Shown piece by piece: positions 7,447 through 15,896 of a stretch of DNA of 64,000 nt (position 1 is its first letter; every line of letters starts with the position of its first letter). Position numbers and translations under genes: made by a program. Origin of the DNA: Robertmurraya siralis (GTDB lineage: Bacteria > Bacillota > Bacilli > Bacillales > Cytobacillaceae); NCBI RefSeq assembly GCF_005502275.1, contig NZ_SWLZ01000002.1, forward strand, positions 1 through 64,000. The letters run 5' to 3'. The notes beneath the pieces are model-generated. The model worked only from the letters and a program-made list of their open reading frames with translations. It did not search any database and was not told where the DNA came from.

Positions 7447-9645
7447 TTACTTATTCTCTTCCATTAAACGATTAATGGTTTGTTCAATGTTTATTAACGC
7501 TTGCTCCTCTGATATTTGCCCACGAACTGAAGCGTTAATTTCTTTAGAGATGACATGACTGTATATATAGTTTCGACCCTTATTGTTTATTTTTACATTT
7601 GGCAGTATCCTTTTTCTGCTTTTCCGATAACTATCCAAAACCTTATTCTTCCACGGATAAGAATCCTCTAAATCATTGCTCTCATAATAGCTTTTTCTCA
7701 AGGTCGATCCACCTAAAAGTGCCAGTGGAATAACAGCGTGATCACTGCTCACCCATGTAAGAAACTTAATGACCTCTTCTATATTGGTACTGTTTTTATT
7801 GATTCCCAAGCTCCAGCCTCCCAATACTGGAGTCCCTCCCGGAATATAGCCAACTCCAAGGTTGCCGGCCACCTTCGATTTCGTGTAATCATTTAGTTCA
7901 TTAGCATAAGAATCATATAAAATCGTCATGGCACTATGACCCTTCTTAAAGTCTTCCACTGCCTCATCCCATGAATACAATTGTTGCGGTGAAGAATATT
8001 TGCTGCTATTGACGAAATTCATCAATGCTGTAAGTGATGTACGATTATTGATGAGCACTTTACCATTATCGTCGAATACATCACTTCCGTATGACCATAG
8101 TCGATTAAGATAAGAGATGGTCGTATATATATTTTCACCGGATACGCTTGTAATACCATATGTCGTTGGTGATTTGCTATTGTATGCCCTTGTGAAGAAC
8201 TCTGCAATAATATTGAATTGTGACCATGTCTGTGGAACGGTTAACTCATTTCCATATGTTCTAGCAAACTGCCTTTTTAATGACTCATTTTCAAACAAGT
8301 CCTTTTGATAAAATAAAAGCTGTGTTCCAGACATGATCGGAACTGCGTGATATTTCCCATCAACCACACCACACTGCTGTTCAAGTCCAGGAATAAAACC
8401 TTGGAAATCAATATTAGACTGATCGAGTGGAGCCAACACATTATGACGCACAAGCTCATCGATCCATGTAATATCCAGCATCACCCCGTCATATAAACTG
8501 CTGGAGCTGTCAGAGATACTATGTACACAATGCTCCAACTCGTCGTACTTATATAAATCAAATTCTATATTCGTTCCTGTTTGCTGTGCATATACTTCTG
8601 CAAGCATTGTTAAACTAATAGAAGTGGGACTTTCGTATAAAGCAAACTTAAGGTTTGCCGTTGAGCAATTCCGTTCCACACCGTGCAAGACCGTTCGCGT
8701 TTCTTTATATTCAGCATGAATTCTTTCTACAACAGCTTCATGTGTTTTAGGATTTTCAATCGCATCGAGCGTTTTTTCAATCACACGTTCAGCAATTTTT
8801 TTTTGAGAGAAAGAGATTTGGACCGGAAATGCCGCCTCATCCTCTATCCAGTTGCCTTCCTTCAATACCGCAACCTCAATATCTTCTATTTTCAAAAGCT
8901 TAATCGCTTTTTCTACTCCTTCAGCAATGAGATAATTACCTGAAATGACTGCATCAATTTCAGGATGTAGGAAGAAAAGCTCATAGGCAGCTTTAAATCC
9001 GCGTTCTTTACTGTAATCCGAGATTTTTAGCAGCCCTTTTACACCGTAGCGCTTATTGTATATTTCGATCACTTCTTCATTTTGATAAAAAGATTCATCA
9101 ATGATCAGTGCGACATTTGTCCTCCCCTTCCGCTCATAATAATCTAAAATCTGTTCAAAAGCGCGGGAATAGTCCAAAATAATCGCATCACCCGTTATGG
9201 TACTTGCTTCGCTGTATGACACCATCACGATGGGTGTACCTTCTTTTTCCGTTATTACTTCCTTCTTCCTTTTTAATGAAGAAAATAAAATGATACCATC
9301 GACCCTTTTTTCAAGGCATTTTTCAATTGCCTTTTTCTCAAGCAGCTTGTTATTTTGTGAAAAAAACAAAAGAATGCTATATCCTTTTTCACTTAACTTA
9401 GATTGGATATGAGAGAGCAGTGAGGCATTTTCTGGATTCGTAGAATTCGGCAATACGAAGCCAATCAAACCACTCTTTTCACTTTTAAGACTCCTAGCAT
9501 TTGCATCAGGACGATAACCCAATTCTTTCATGGCATGTTCAACTCGATCTATAAGCTCAATATTATTTGTTTTACCGTTCAAAACATTCGAAACGGTCCC
9601 AATTGAAACTCCTGCCATTTTTGCCACTTCTTTAATTGTAGTCAA
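7447..9645 (-). CDS. LacI regulator fused to solute-binding domain
   Basis: A 732-residue regulator with three parts. Residues 1-55 are a LacI helix-turn-helix (TIKEVAKMAGVSIGTVSNVLNG). Residues about 58-315 are a LacI/periplasmic-binding-like sensor (LIGFVLPNSTNPE onward). Residues about 330-732 form a second domain resembling family 1 extracellular solute-binding proteins of ABC sugar transporters (LPQTW-like region, GGWSLGI, C-terminal helices). There is no signal peptide, so the solute-binding part must act as a cytoplasmic sensor. Start is TTG with GAGGTGG 7 bases upstream. An operator-like TTAAACGTTTCA lies just upstream, suggesting autoregulation, and the same site precedes the deoC operon it probably represses. 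Ordinary LacI proteins are near 330 residues. Confidence 0.88.
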   Translation of the reverse strand: MTTIKEVAKMAGVSIGTVSNVLNGKTNNIELIDRVEHAMKELGYRPDANARSLKSEKSGLIGFVLPNSTNPENASLLSHIQSKLSEKGYSILLFFSQNNKLLEKKAIEKCLEKRVDGIILFSSLKRKKEVITEKEGTPIVMVSYSEASTITGDAIILDYSRAFEQILDYYERKGRTNVALIIDESFYQNEEVIEIYNKRYGVKGLLKISDYSKERGFKAAYELFFLHPEIDAVISGNYLIAEGVEKAIKLLKIEDIEVAVLKEGNWIEDEAAFPVQISFSQKKIAERVIEKTLDAIENPKTHEAVVERIHAEYKETRTVLHGVERNCSTANLKFALYESPTSISLTMLAEVYAQQTGTNIEFDLYKYDELEHCVHSISDSSSSLYDGVMLDITWIDELVRHNVLAPLDQSNIDFQGFIPGLEQQCGVVDGKYHAVPIMSGTQLLFYQKDLFENESLKRQFARTYGNELTVPQTWSQFNIIAEFFTRAYNSKSPTTYGITSVSGENIYTTISYLNRLWSYGSDVFDDNGKVLINNRTSLTALMNFVNSSKYSSPQQLYSWDEAVEDFKKGHSAMTILYDSYANELNDYTKSKVAGNLGVGYIPGGTPVLGGWSLGINKNSTNIEEVIKFLTWVSSDHAVIPLALLGGSTLRKSYYESNDLEDSYPWKNKVLDSYRKSRKRILPNVKINNKGRNYIYSHVISKEINASVRGQISEEQALINIEQTINRLMEENK

Positions 9646-9660
9646 CGTAATTCCACCTCG

Positions 9661-9672
9661 TTAAACGTTTCA
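9661..9672. promoter_or_regulatory. LacI-type operator before regulator gene
   Basis: TTAAACGTTTCA, one base from the perfect palindrome at 7342-7353, 15 bases upstream of the TTG start of the LacI-SBP regulator. It is probably an autoregulatory site. Confidence 0.65.
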
Positions 9673-9755
9673 TCTATGATAAATAGTAGCATATCATAAA
9701 AATGCAAATTCTGTAATTAACAGTCTTATTTGGAAAACTTCTCTCCCTTTCCCTG

Positions 9756-10967
9756 TTAAAGCTTCTGCAAAAATACAACCTTCAAATAATCGCCTTCTTT
9801 AAATTCTTTTATTGTCTTAAAATCGGCAGGTAGTCTGAACTCTTCAAGAACTTGATACTTGGAATCAGCTTGCTTGAATGCCTTTTCGATGAAACCTTTA
9901 AATTTGTCCATGCCAAATGTACTGCAATTAGTAGAAGCTACTATCACGCCTCCCTGTTCAGTGACATCAATTGCTTTTGCTAATAGATCTGGATAATCTT
10001 TTCCTGCACTGAATGTATTTTTTTTCGAACGAGCATAGCTTGGCGGATCGAGGATTACTAAATCAAATGAAAGGTTTTTTCGACCAGCATATTTGAAATA
10101 ATTGAACACATCCTCGACAATGATATCCTCTGCTTCAAAGTCGATGCCGTTCACACTAAATTGCTCAATCGTTTTGCTTTTGCTGCGATTCGCAACATCA
10201 ACGCTCGTTGTTTTCATGGCGCCGCCTAATGAAGCCGCAACTGAAAAGGCACCCGTATACGAAAACGTATTTAATACCGTCTTCCCTTTCGCATAATTAT
10301 CGCGTATCGTTTTCCTTACCTCGCGCTGATCTAAGAAGATTCCTACCATTGCACTCTCATTTAAATAAATGGCAAAGTTGATGCCATTTTCTTTTACAAG
10401 AAGCGGTACGGGCGCACTTTCTCCGATAAGAAAATCATCATCTTCCATATAAGTCCCTTGCAGATCGAATCGTTTCTTTTCATATATTCCTTTATAATCA
10501 ACAATGCTGTTCAGGGCCTCAATGAACAAATCCTTAAAATGATAAATCCCTTCGCTGTACCACTGAATAAGAAGATAACCATCGAAGTATTCAATCGCAA
10601 CACCTCCAATTCCATCCCCTTCACCGTTAAACAAACGGAATGCCGTTGTTCCAGGATCACTAAAGAAAGACTGTCGCAGTTCAAATGCTCTTTTTAATTT
10701 CTTCTCAAAAAAGCGCACATCAATTTGTTCTTCCTGCCTCCGACTTAAAATCCAACCGATGCCCTTATTTTGCTTCCCATAATAACCTTTTGCTAGAAAT
10801 AGATCGCTATCATCGGTTAGTTCAAGAATCGTCCCTTCCGCACCTAATTGTTGTAAATTTTCAACAGCTTCCTTTTTGAGAAGCGGAAACCCTGCTTTTA
10901 TACTTTTCACATACGCTGATTTTACTTTTACTTTTACTGTTTGCTTCATAAAAACCGCCCTGTTCAT
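9756..10967 (-). CDS. class I SAM-dependent rRNA methyltransferase
   Basis: RlmI/YwbD-like methyltransferase of about 400 residues, expected to methylate a cytosine of 23S rRNA. An N-terminal PUA-like domain (residues about 10-90) is followed by a linker strand domain and a Rossmann catalytic domain with the SAM motif VLNTFSYTGAFSVAA and the catalytic motif LDPPSYARSK. The Cys in ASTNCSTF is the typical late-motif residue. Two ATG starts are possible (10967 with GAGG at 9 bases, 10949 with AGGGCGG at 5 bases); homologues start near the second. Monocistronic, oriented away from the mur operon. Confidence 0.88.
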   Translation of the reverse strand: MNRAVFMKQTVKVKVKSAYVKSIKAGFPLLKKEAVENLQQLGAEGTILELTDDSDLFLAKGYYGKQNKGIGWILSRRQEEQIDVRFFEKKLKRAFELRQSFFSDPGTTAFRLFNGEGDGIGGVAIEYFDGYLLIQWYSEGIYHFKDLFIEALNSIVDYKGIYEKKRFDLQGTYMEDDDFLIGESAPVPLLVKENGINFAIYLNESAMVGIFLDQREVRKTIRDNYAKGKTVLNTFSYTGAFSVAASLGGAMKTTSVDVANRSKSKTIEQFSVNGIDFEAEDIIVEDVFNYFKYAGRKNLSFDLVILDPPSYARSKKNTFSAGKDYPDLLAKAIDVTEQGGVIVASTNCSTFGMDKFKGFIEKAFKQADSKYQVLEEFRLPADFKTIKEFKEGDYLKVVFLQKL

Positions 10968-10976
10968 TTGATTTTG

Positions 10977-11102
10977 CCTCTATAAGCAATGGTTTTTTTA
11001 AACAATTTTTGGCCCATCTCTTGTGAAACCAAGGTTTCACAAGCCTTTCAGTATGCTGAAAGAGAGAAAATGAGAATCAACACCGACATATAAATAAAGC
11101 CT
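10977..11102 (+). repeat. dispersed palindromic element, copy 1
   Basis: Shares with the copies at 39081-39187 and 47382-47489 the blocks TTTTGGCCCAT, TTGTGAAACC and GAGAGAAAATGAG, and the end block ATCAACACCGACATA. A perfect inverted repeat (11020-11043) forms the centre, and the right end AAATAAAGCC resembles the terminal repeat of copy 4. It overlaps the 3' end of the small ORF at 11048. Confidence 0.65.
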
Positions 11103-11269
11103 AAAAAAAGAAGCCTCATCCATTTATAGAATGGGCTTCTTCCAGCTTTTCTAATACCTCTTATTATACCTTTGTTTTCAAGCTCATACCATTTTTCAAT
11201 GACCAATTGTCCATTTGAGCTTTTCGTTGCTGAAGAAACTTTTTTTATCGTTATACTTCGGTCACCCAT
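11048..11269 (-). CDS. small membrane protein, unknown function
   Basis: A 73-residue protein with a basic soluble N-terminal half and one C-terminal membrane segment (WMRLLFLGFIYMSVLILIFSL). GAGG lies 8 bases before the ATG. I do not recognise the family. Its last 12 or so codons fall inside the dispersed palindromic element (GAGAGAAAATGAG block), so the C-terminus is supplied by the repeat and the gene may be a truncated or repeat-altered version of a longer one. Confidence 0.5.
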   Translation of the reverse strand: MGDRSITIKKVSSATKSSNGQLVIEKWYELENKGIIRGIRKAGRSPFYKWMRLLFLGFIYMSVLILIFSLSAY

Positions 11270-11421
11270 AGCTCTAACCTCGGCTTATGCCAAAGGCTTT
11301 GTTTTCAGTTCAGGTTTTAATATCCCTGCATTCATTGTTATACTGTAGCATAAAATTTTGTCACACGCATTCTTCTCGTAATTATATTTCAAGTAGCCAA
11401 TGCAAAAGTAATTTCTATTCT

Positions 11422-11467
11422 GAAATAAAATTTCAGTATTATATATTAAGTATTGAAATTTTATTTC
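11422..11467. promoter_or_regulatory. putative MurR operator
   Basis: Long inverted repeat: GAAATAAAATTTCAGTA (11422-11438) mirrored by TATTGAAATTTTATTTC (11451-11467) with a 12-base spacer. The right arm covers the -35 box of the murQ promoter. RpiR/SIS-type regulators bind such ATTTC/GAAAT dyads, and the operon encodes its own RpiR member, so MurR is the obvious candidate. Confidence 0.6.
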
Positions 11468-11481
11468 TAAGGAGTTATACT
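11453..11481 (+). promoter_or_regulatory. sigma-A promoter of the mur operon
   Basis: TTGAAA (11453-11458), 17-base spacer, TATACT (11476-11481). Transcription would start near 11488, about 43 bases before the murQ start codon. Confidence 0.7.
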
Positions 11482-11530
11482 GAATCTGGATAACCTATCA
11501 TACAACAAGTCATAAGCATGGAGGCATAGT

Positions 11531-12433
11531 ATGCAGCACAATTTGAAAACGCTAACAACAGAATCTCGCAATGAACGTTCAATGGCGATTGACACTGCAC
11601 AACCACTTGATATTCTCAAACTTATGAATGAGGAAGATCAAAAAATTGCCGAGGCAGTTGCACAAGAGCTTCCTCATATTGAAATGGCAGTGAAATACAC
11701 ATTGGAATCATTCAAACAAGGAGGGAGACTCATTTATATCGGTGCTGGAACAAGCGGGAGATTAGGGGTTCTTGATGCGGTGGAGTGTCCTCCGACTTTC
11801 AGCACCGATCCCAATATGGTTCAAGGGATTATTGCAGGCGGTGAACAAGCATTTATTAAAGCTGTTGAAGGCGCCGAGGACAAACCGGAAGCGGGTGAAG
11901 CCGACTTAAAGAAAATCAATCTTTCACCTCAGGATACGGTTATTGGGATTGCTGCAAGCGGACGTACCCCTTACGTTATTGGTGCTCTTCAATATGCGAA
12001 GAGTATTCAAGCAAAAACAGTCGCTCTCTCTTGCAACCGCAATGCTCTCATTAGCAAAGAGGCCGACCAAGCGATCGAAGTCGTAGTTGGACCTGAAGTA
12101 TTAACCGGTTCGACAAGATTAAAGGCAGCAACTGCACATAAAATGGTTCTGAATATGATTTCGACAAGCTCGATGATATTGCTTGGGAAAGCCTATGAAA
12201 ATTTAATGGTTGATGTTCATGTAAGCAATGAAAAATTAAAGGAACGCGCCCTGAACATTATCATCAAAATTACTGGTGTTACCTATGAAAAGGCAGTGAA
12301 AGCACTCGAGGCAGCAGATCTTCAAGTGAAAACAGCGATTGTCATGATACAGAACGATGTCACAAAGGACAAAGCGCTCCAAATGTTGGATGAAGCCGAT
12401 GGATATGTTCGCAGAGCGATCAAAAAGGAATAA
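11531..12433 (+). CDS. murQ: N-acetylmuramic acid 6-phosphate etherase
   Basis: Cleaves the lactyl ether of MurNAc-6-phosphate to give GlcNAc-6-phosphate and D-lactate in the cytoplasm. The SIS domain carries the family signature [22 protein letters not shown] and catalytic Glu residues in that motif and in [11 protein letters not shown]; the C-terminal helical part ([17 protein letters not shown]) is typical. The 300-residue length is normal. First gene of murQ-murR-murP-mupG, with GGAGG 6 bases before the ATG. The context of its own RpiR regulator, PTS permease and phosphomuramidase supports the assignment strongly. Confidence 0.95.
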   Translation: MQHNLKTLTTESRNERSMAIDTAQPLDILKLMNEEDQKIAEAVAQELPHIEMAVKYTLESFKQGGRLIYIGAGTSGRLGVLDAVECPPTFSTDPNMVQGIIAGGEQAFIKAVEGAEDKPEAGEADLKKINLSPQDTVIGIAASGRTPYVIGALQYAKSIQAKTVALSCNRNALISKEADQAIEVVVGPEVLTGSTRLKAATAHKMVLNMISTSSMILLGKAYENLMVDVHVSNEKLKERALNIIIKITGVTYEKAVKALEAADLQVKTAIVMIQNDVTKDKALQMLDEADGYVRRAIKKE

Positions 12434-12460
12434 ATGAATTTTAAAAGGTGGTAATCAACG

Positions 12461-13324
12461 GTGATTTCAGGTGGATTAAAAATTATAGAAAATATGCTTA
12501 TGCAGCTTCCAGAATCGGAAAGAAAAATTGCCCAGTATATCTTGGATGCTCCACATGAAGTTGTAAACTGCACAGTGAGTGAGTTAGCAGCCGTTACATC
12601 GTCGAGCGGCGCCGCTGTTATTCGCCTTTGCAAGTCATTAGGTTTCAAAGGTTTTCAGGATTTAAAGGTTCGAGTCATTAGCGATTTAGGAAAGCCGGTT
12701 GAACAGGGATATACAGATATAAAAAAGGATGAGACGAAAGAGAATATCGTTCAAAAAACATTAAGTAACAGCATTCAAAGCTTACGTGATTCTGCTGAGG
12801 TTATCCAGTATGAGGAACTTGAAATGGCAGTTCAAACTCTATTAGCAGCCAAAAATATTCATTTATTCGGAATTGGTGCTTCACAAATAATCGCAACGGA
12901 TGTTCAGCAAAAGCTCTTGCGCATTAATAAGCATGCCACCGCCTTCTCAGATACACATCTGGTTGCTACTTTAATTGCAAATGCTGAAAAGGATGATGTC
13001 TTATTTGGAATCTCTTTCTCTGGAGAAACACCTGAAGTCATTAATGTGATGGCGTTAGCAAAGGAAAAAGGCATGAAAACGATCAGTTTAACAAAATATG
13101 GACATTCTTCTGTAGCAGAATTAGCCGATATGAAGCTGTTTACTTCCCATTCTACAGAAGCTCCATTTCGAAGTGCTGCCACTTCCTCCCGATTGGCACA
13201 ACTATTTATGATCGATGTCTTGTTTTTATGCATGGCAACAGAAACATATGAGGAAACCGTTGATTATATTGAAAAAACAAGAAGCGCCATCAAATTTTTA
13301 AAAGAGCAATCAACTGGAAAGTGA
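12461..13324 (+). CDS. murR: MurR, RpiR family transcriptional regulator
   Basis: 287-residue regulator with an N-terminal RpiR helix-turn-helix (residues about 1-77, SERKIAQYILDAP to GFKGFQDLKVRV) and a SIS sugar-phosphate-sensing domain (residues about 125-250, FGIGASQIIATDVQQKLLRIN and ISFSGETPEVI). It presumably senses MurNAc-6-phosphate or GlcNAc-6-phosphate and controls the operon through the dyad before murQ. GTG start with AAGGTGG 9 bases upstream; 27 bases after murQ. Confidence 0.92.
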   Translation: MISGGLKIIENMLMQLPESERKIAQYILDAPHEVVNCTVSELAAVTSSSGAAVIRLCKSLGFKGFQDLKVRVISDLGKPVEQGYTDIKKDETKENIVQKTLSNSIQSLRDSAEVIQYEELEMAVQTLLAAKNIHLFGIGASQIIATDVQQKLLRINKHATAFSDTHLVATLIANAEKDDVLFGISFSGETPEVINVMALAKEKGMKTISLTKYGHSSVAELADMKLFTSHSTEAPFRSAATSSRLAQLFMIDVLFLCMATETYEETVDYIEKTRSAIKFLKEQSTGK

Positions 13325-13340
13325 GCACCAAGTTATTTTT

Positions 13341-13390
13341 AGAGAAAAAGCTCGTCAAGTGATTTCACTATTACCACTTGAGAAAAGAGC
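13341..13390 (+). promoter_or_regulatory. intercistronic stem-loop between murR and murP
   Basis: Nested inverted repeats AAAGCTC/GAGCTTT and CAAGTG/CACTTG in the 93-bp gap. Only a weak T stretch follows, so it may be an mRNA-stabilising or partial-termination element rather than a full terminator. Confidence 0.45.
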
Positions 13391-13417
13391 TTTATTACAA
13401 TGATAGGGGGAGCAAAA

Positions 13418-14776
13418 ATGGCTGAAAATAAAATTTTAGCTGAAAAAATATTAAAGCAATTAGGCGGCGCCAAGAATATTGAGTCTTATACACACTGCAT
13501 GACTCGGCTTCGGGTGACCCCAGTAGACGAATCTCTCGTCAATAAAGAAGAGATCAAGAAAATTGATGGTGTCATCGGATTTGTCGAAGAAGAAACGTTG
13601 CAAATCATTCTTGGACCGGGAAAAGTCAATAAAGTAACGGAGGAGTTTGGTAAATTAATAGAGCAATCAGGAGAAATCAATTTAAAAGAACGGGCAGCTT
13701 CAGTGAAATCAGAATTAAAAACGAAAAACGCTACTCCTTTTAAATTATTTTTAAGAAAAATTGCCAGCATCTTTATTCCATTAATTCCTGCTTTAGTAGC
13801 CTCAGGGTTAATTACAGGGATTTCAAAAGCGGTTATTCAAGCTGGATGGCTCTCAGCGGAATCACAGCTTGCCATGATTTTAACTGTTATTGGCGGCGGG
13901 CTATTTACGTATCTCGGTATTTTAGTGGGGATTAACGCAGCGAAGGAATTTGGAGGTTCACCAGCTCTCGGTGGTCTGGCAGGGATCCTTATTATCAATC
14001 CTGCCTCCGCTTCGATCGTTCTATTTGGAGAAGAGCTCGTTCCAGGACGGGGTGGACTTATCGGTGTCTTACTTGCTGCCATCTTTATCGCCATTGTAGA
14101 AAAAAGAGTTCGCAAATTTGTCCCACAGTCACTGGATATTATAGTTACACCTACTATCGCATTATTGGTTACTGGAATTGTCACATATTTAGTTTTTATG
14201 CCAGTAGGTGGCTTCATATCAGACGTGATTACAAAAGGATTATTAGCTGTGTTAGATATGGGTGGAATTATAGCCGGGTTTGTTCTTGGGTCGACCTTCC
14301 TTCCGCTCGTTGTAACAGGACTGCATCAAGGCTTAACGCCAGTGCACTTAGAATTAATTAATACGATTGGCGACGATCCATTGCTACCAATTTTGGCAAT
14401 GGGCGGTGCAGGTCAAGTTGGGGCGGCTTTTGCCATTTACTTTAAAACAAAGAAACCACGCTTAAAAAGAGCGATTGGCGGGGGACTTCCATCTGGTATT
14501 TTAGGAATTGGTGAACCACTTATCTTTGGGGTAACGTTACCTCTTGGAAGACCATTTATCACTGCTTGTTTAGGTGCTGGTATTGGTGGAGCGTTCCAGG
14601 CATACTTTAATATCGCTACAATTGCAGTCGGAGTGTCTGGTTTACCGCTCTCATTCCTTGTTCACACCCATCAAATTGTTCTTTATTTAGTAGGTGTACT
14701 CATCGCTTATGCTGCTGGTTTCATCTTTACTTACCTATTTGGGTTTAAGGATGAAATGGCAGGTGAATACGATTGA
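13418..14776 (+). CDS. murP: MurNAc-specific PTS transporter EIIBC
   Basis: Membrane PTS permease that takes up and phosphorylates N-acetylmuramic acid. The N-terminal IIB domain has the phosphorylated Cys in SYTHCMTRLRV; a linker leads to the IIC domain with about 10 membrane segments and the GEPLIFGVTLPLGRPF motif. No IIA domain is attached, as in MurP, so it depends on a IIA elsewhere. The ATG at 13418 is preferred over that at 13400 because AGGGGGAG lies 5 bases before it and would otherwise be coding. Confidence 0.92.
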   Translation: MAENKILAEKILKQLGGAKNIESYTHCMTRLRVTPVDESLVNKEEIKKIDGVIGFVEEETLQIILGPGKVNKVTEEFGKLIEQSGEINLKERAASVKSELKTKNATPFKLFLRKIASIFIPLIPALVASGLITGISKAVIQAGWLSAESQLAMILTVIGGGLFTYLGILVGINAAKEFGGSPALGGLAGILIINPASASIVLFGEELVPGRGGLIGVLLAAIFIAIVEKRVRKFVPQSLDIIVTPTIALLVTGIVTYLVFMPVGGFISDVITKGLLAVLDMGGIIAGFVLGSTFLPLVVTGLHQGLTPVHLELINTIGDDPLLPILAMGGAGQVGAAFAIYFKTKKPRLKRAIGGGLPSGILGIGEPLIFGVTLPLGRPFITACLGAGIGGAFQAYFNIATIAVGVSGLPLSFLVHTHQIVLYLVGVLIAYAAGFIFTYLFGFKDEMAGEYD

Positions 14777-15780
14777 TTGGAATCTCCTTTTATTTAAATG
14801 ATCGAGCTGCCGAAGAACGAATTATATTAGCTGGAAAGACAGGTGTGAAGCGGGCATTTACCTCGCTTCACCTCCCCGAGGAGAAGGGTGAATTAGCTGA
14901 GCGCGCCAAAAAGCTGTTACATTTAGCGAGTGAGAACGGAATTGAGGTTTTTGCTGATGTATCCTATAACACCCCGTCTCATCTGGGCATTAATGACCTT
15001 TTTCAGCTTAAGGATTTAGGTGTAACAGGACTTCGCTTAGATGATTTTTTTGACAATGAGCTGATTTTAGCCCTTTCTGCTGAATTTAAAATTGCCATTA
15101 ATGCGAGTATTTTATTTGAAGATGATATTCTCACTCTCACCTCTAAAGGGTTAAAAACAGATAGTCTTATTGGCTGGCACAATTTTTATCCTCGGAAAGA
15201 GACCGGGTTAAGCATGGAGTTCTTTCGCCAGCAAAATGCATTGTTTAAACGTTACAATATACCAATAAGTGCCTATATCCCAGGATCTGGCGAGAAAAGA
15301 GGGCCGTTGTTCGATGGCTTGCCAACTTTAGAAGAGCATCGCACGCAAGAGCCTCTCCTATCTGCACTCCAGCTTTTTCACGAAGGAGTGGAAGATGTCT
15401 ATATCGGTGACCCCGACCCAGGTGAACAATTGCTAGCAAAATTACTGTTATTTTCTGAGGAAAAAACAATCATCGTTCGTACAGAAGCCGATTTTCTGCA
15501 TCAAGGCACCTATAAATTACGCCCTGATCTTTCCAGAGACGTGCTGCGCTTTATGGACACACGCTCAAAAACAGCAATCGCCCCTGCCAGGACGGAGATT
15601 CGCCCCGTAGGAACGATTACAATGGACAATCATCTCTACGGCCGCTATCAAGGTGAAATTCAAATTGCATTACGCGATTTGCCTGCTGATCAAAGGGTGA
15701 ATGTCCTCGGTAAGGTGTTGAACGATGATCTTCCATTGCTAGCCTACCTTCCTCCGGGAGCATCTGTCCAACTTGTTTAA
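14773..15780 (+). CDS. mupG: 6-phospho-N-acetylmuramidase MupG
   Basis: TIM-barrel DUF871 protein of 335 residues with a C-terminal cyclophilin-like domain. MupG of Staphylococcus aureus hydrolyses MurNAc-6-phosphate-GlcNAc inside the cell. Recognisable parts are the N-terminal IGISFYLND, the SLHLPEE motif, LRLDDFF, the WHNFYPRKETGLS loop and the C-terminal RPVGTITMDN barrel. TTG start overlaps the murP stop as TTGA, giving tight coupling. Its presence supports import of the disaccharide through MurP, and replaces the nagZ-amiE pair found in the B. subtilis cluster. Confidence 0.92.
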   Translation: MIGISFYLNDRAAEERIILAGKTGVKRAFTSLHLPEEKGELAERAKKLLHLASENGIEVFADVSYNTPSHLGINDLFQLKDLGVTGLRLDDFFDNELILALSAEFKIAINASILFEDDILTLTSKGLKTDSLIGWHNFYPRKETGLSMEFFRQQNALFKRYNIPISAYIPGSGEKRGPLFDGLPTLEEHRTQEPLLSALQLFHEGVEDVYIGDPDPGEQLLAKLLLFSEEKTIIVRTEADFLHQGTYKLRPDLSRDVLRFMDTRSKTAIAPARTEIRPVGTITMDNHLYGRYQGEIQIALRDLPADQRVNVLGKVLNDDLPLLAYLPPGASVQLV

Positions 15781-15856
15781 TCTAGTTGGGGACGCTTTGC
15801 TTTTGGGCTGAAGACCGATATCCTTTCATCATCAATATTTTTACACACAAATATTT

Positions 15857-15892
15857 GAGGGTATCACCTTATTATGCGGTGATACCCTCTTT
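15857..15892 (+). terminator. terminator of the mur operon
   Basis: 12-bp stem GAGGGTATCACC/GGTGATACCCTC with a short T tract, 77 bases after the mupG stop and directly before the convergent rlmCD stop codon; may serve both. Confidence 0.8.
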
Positions 15893-15896
15893 AAAA

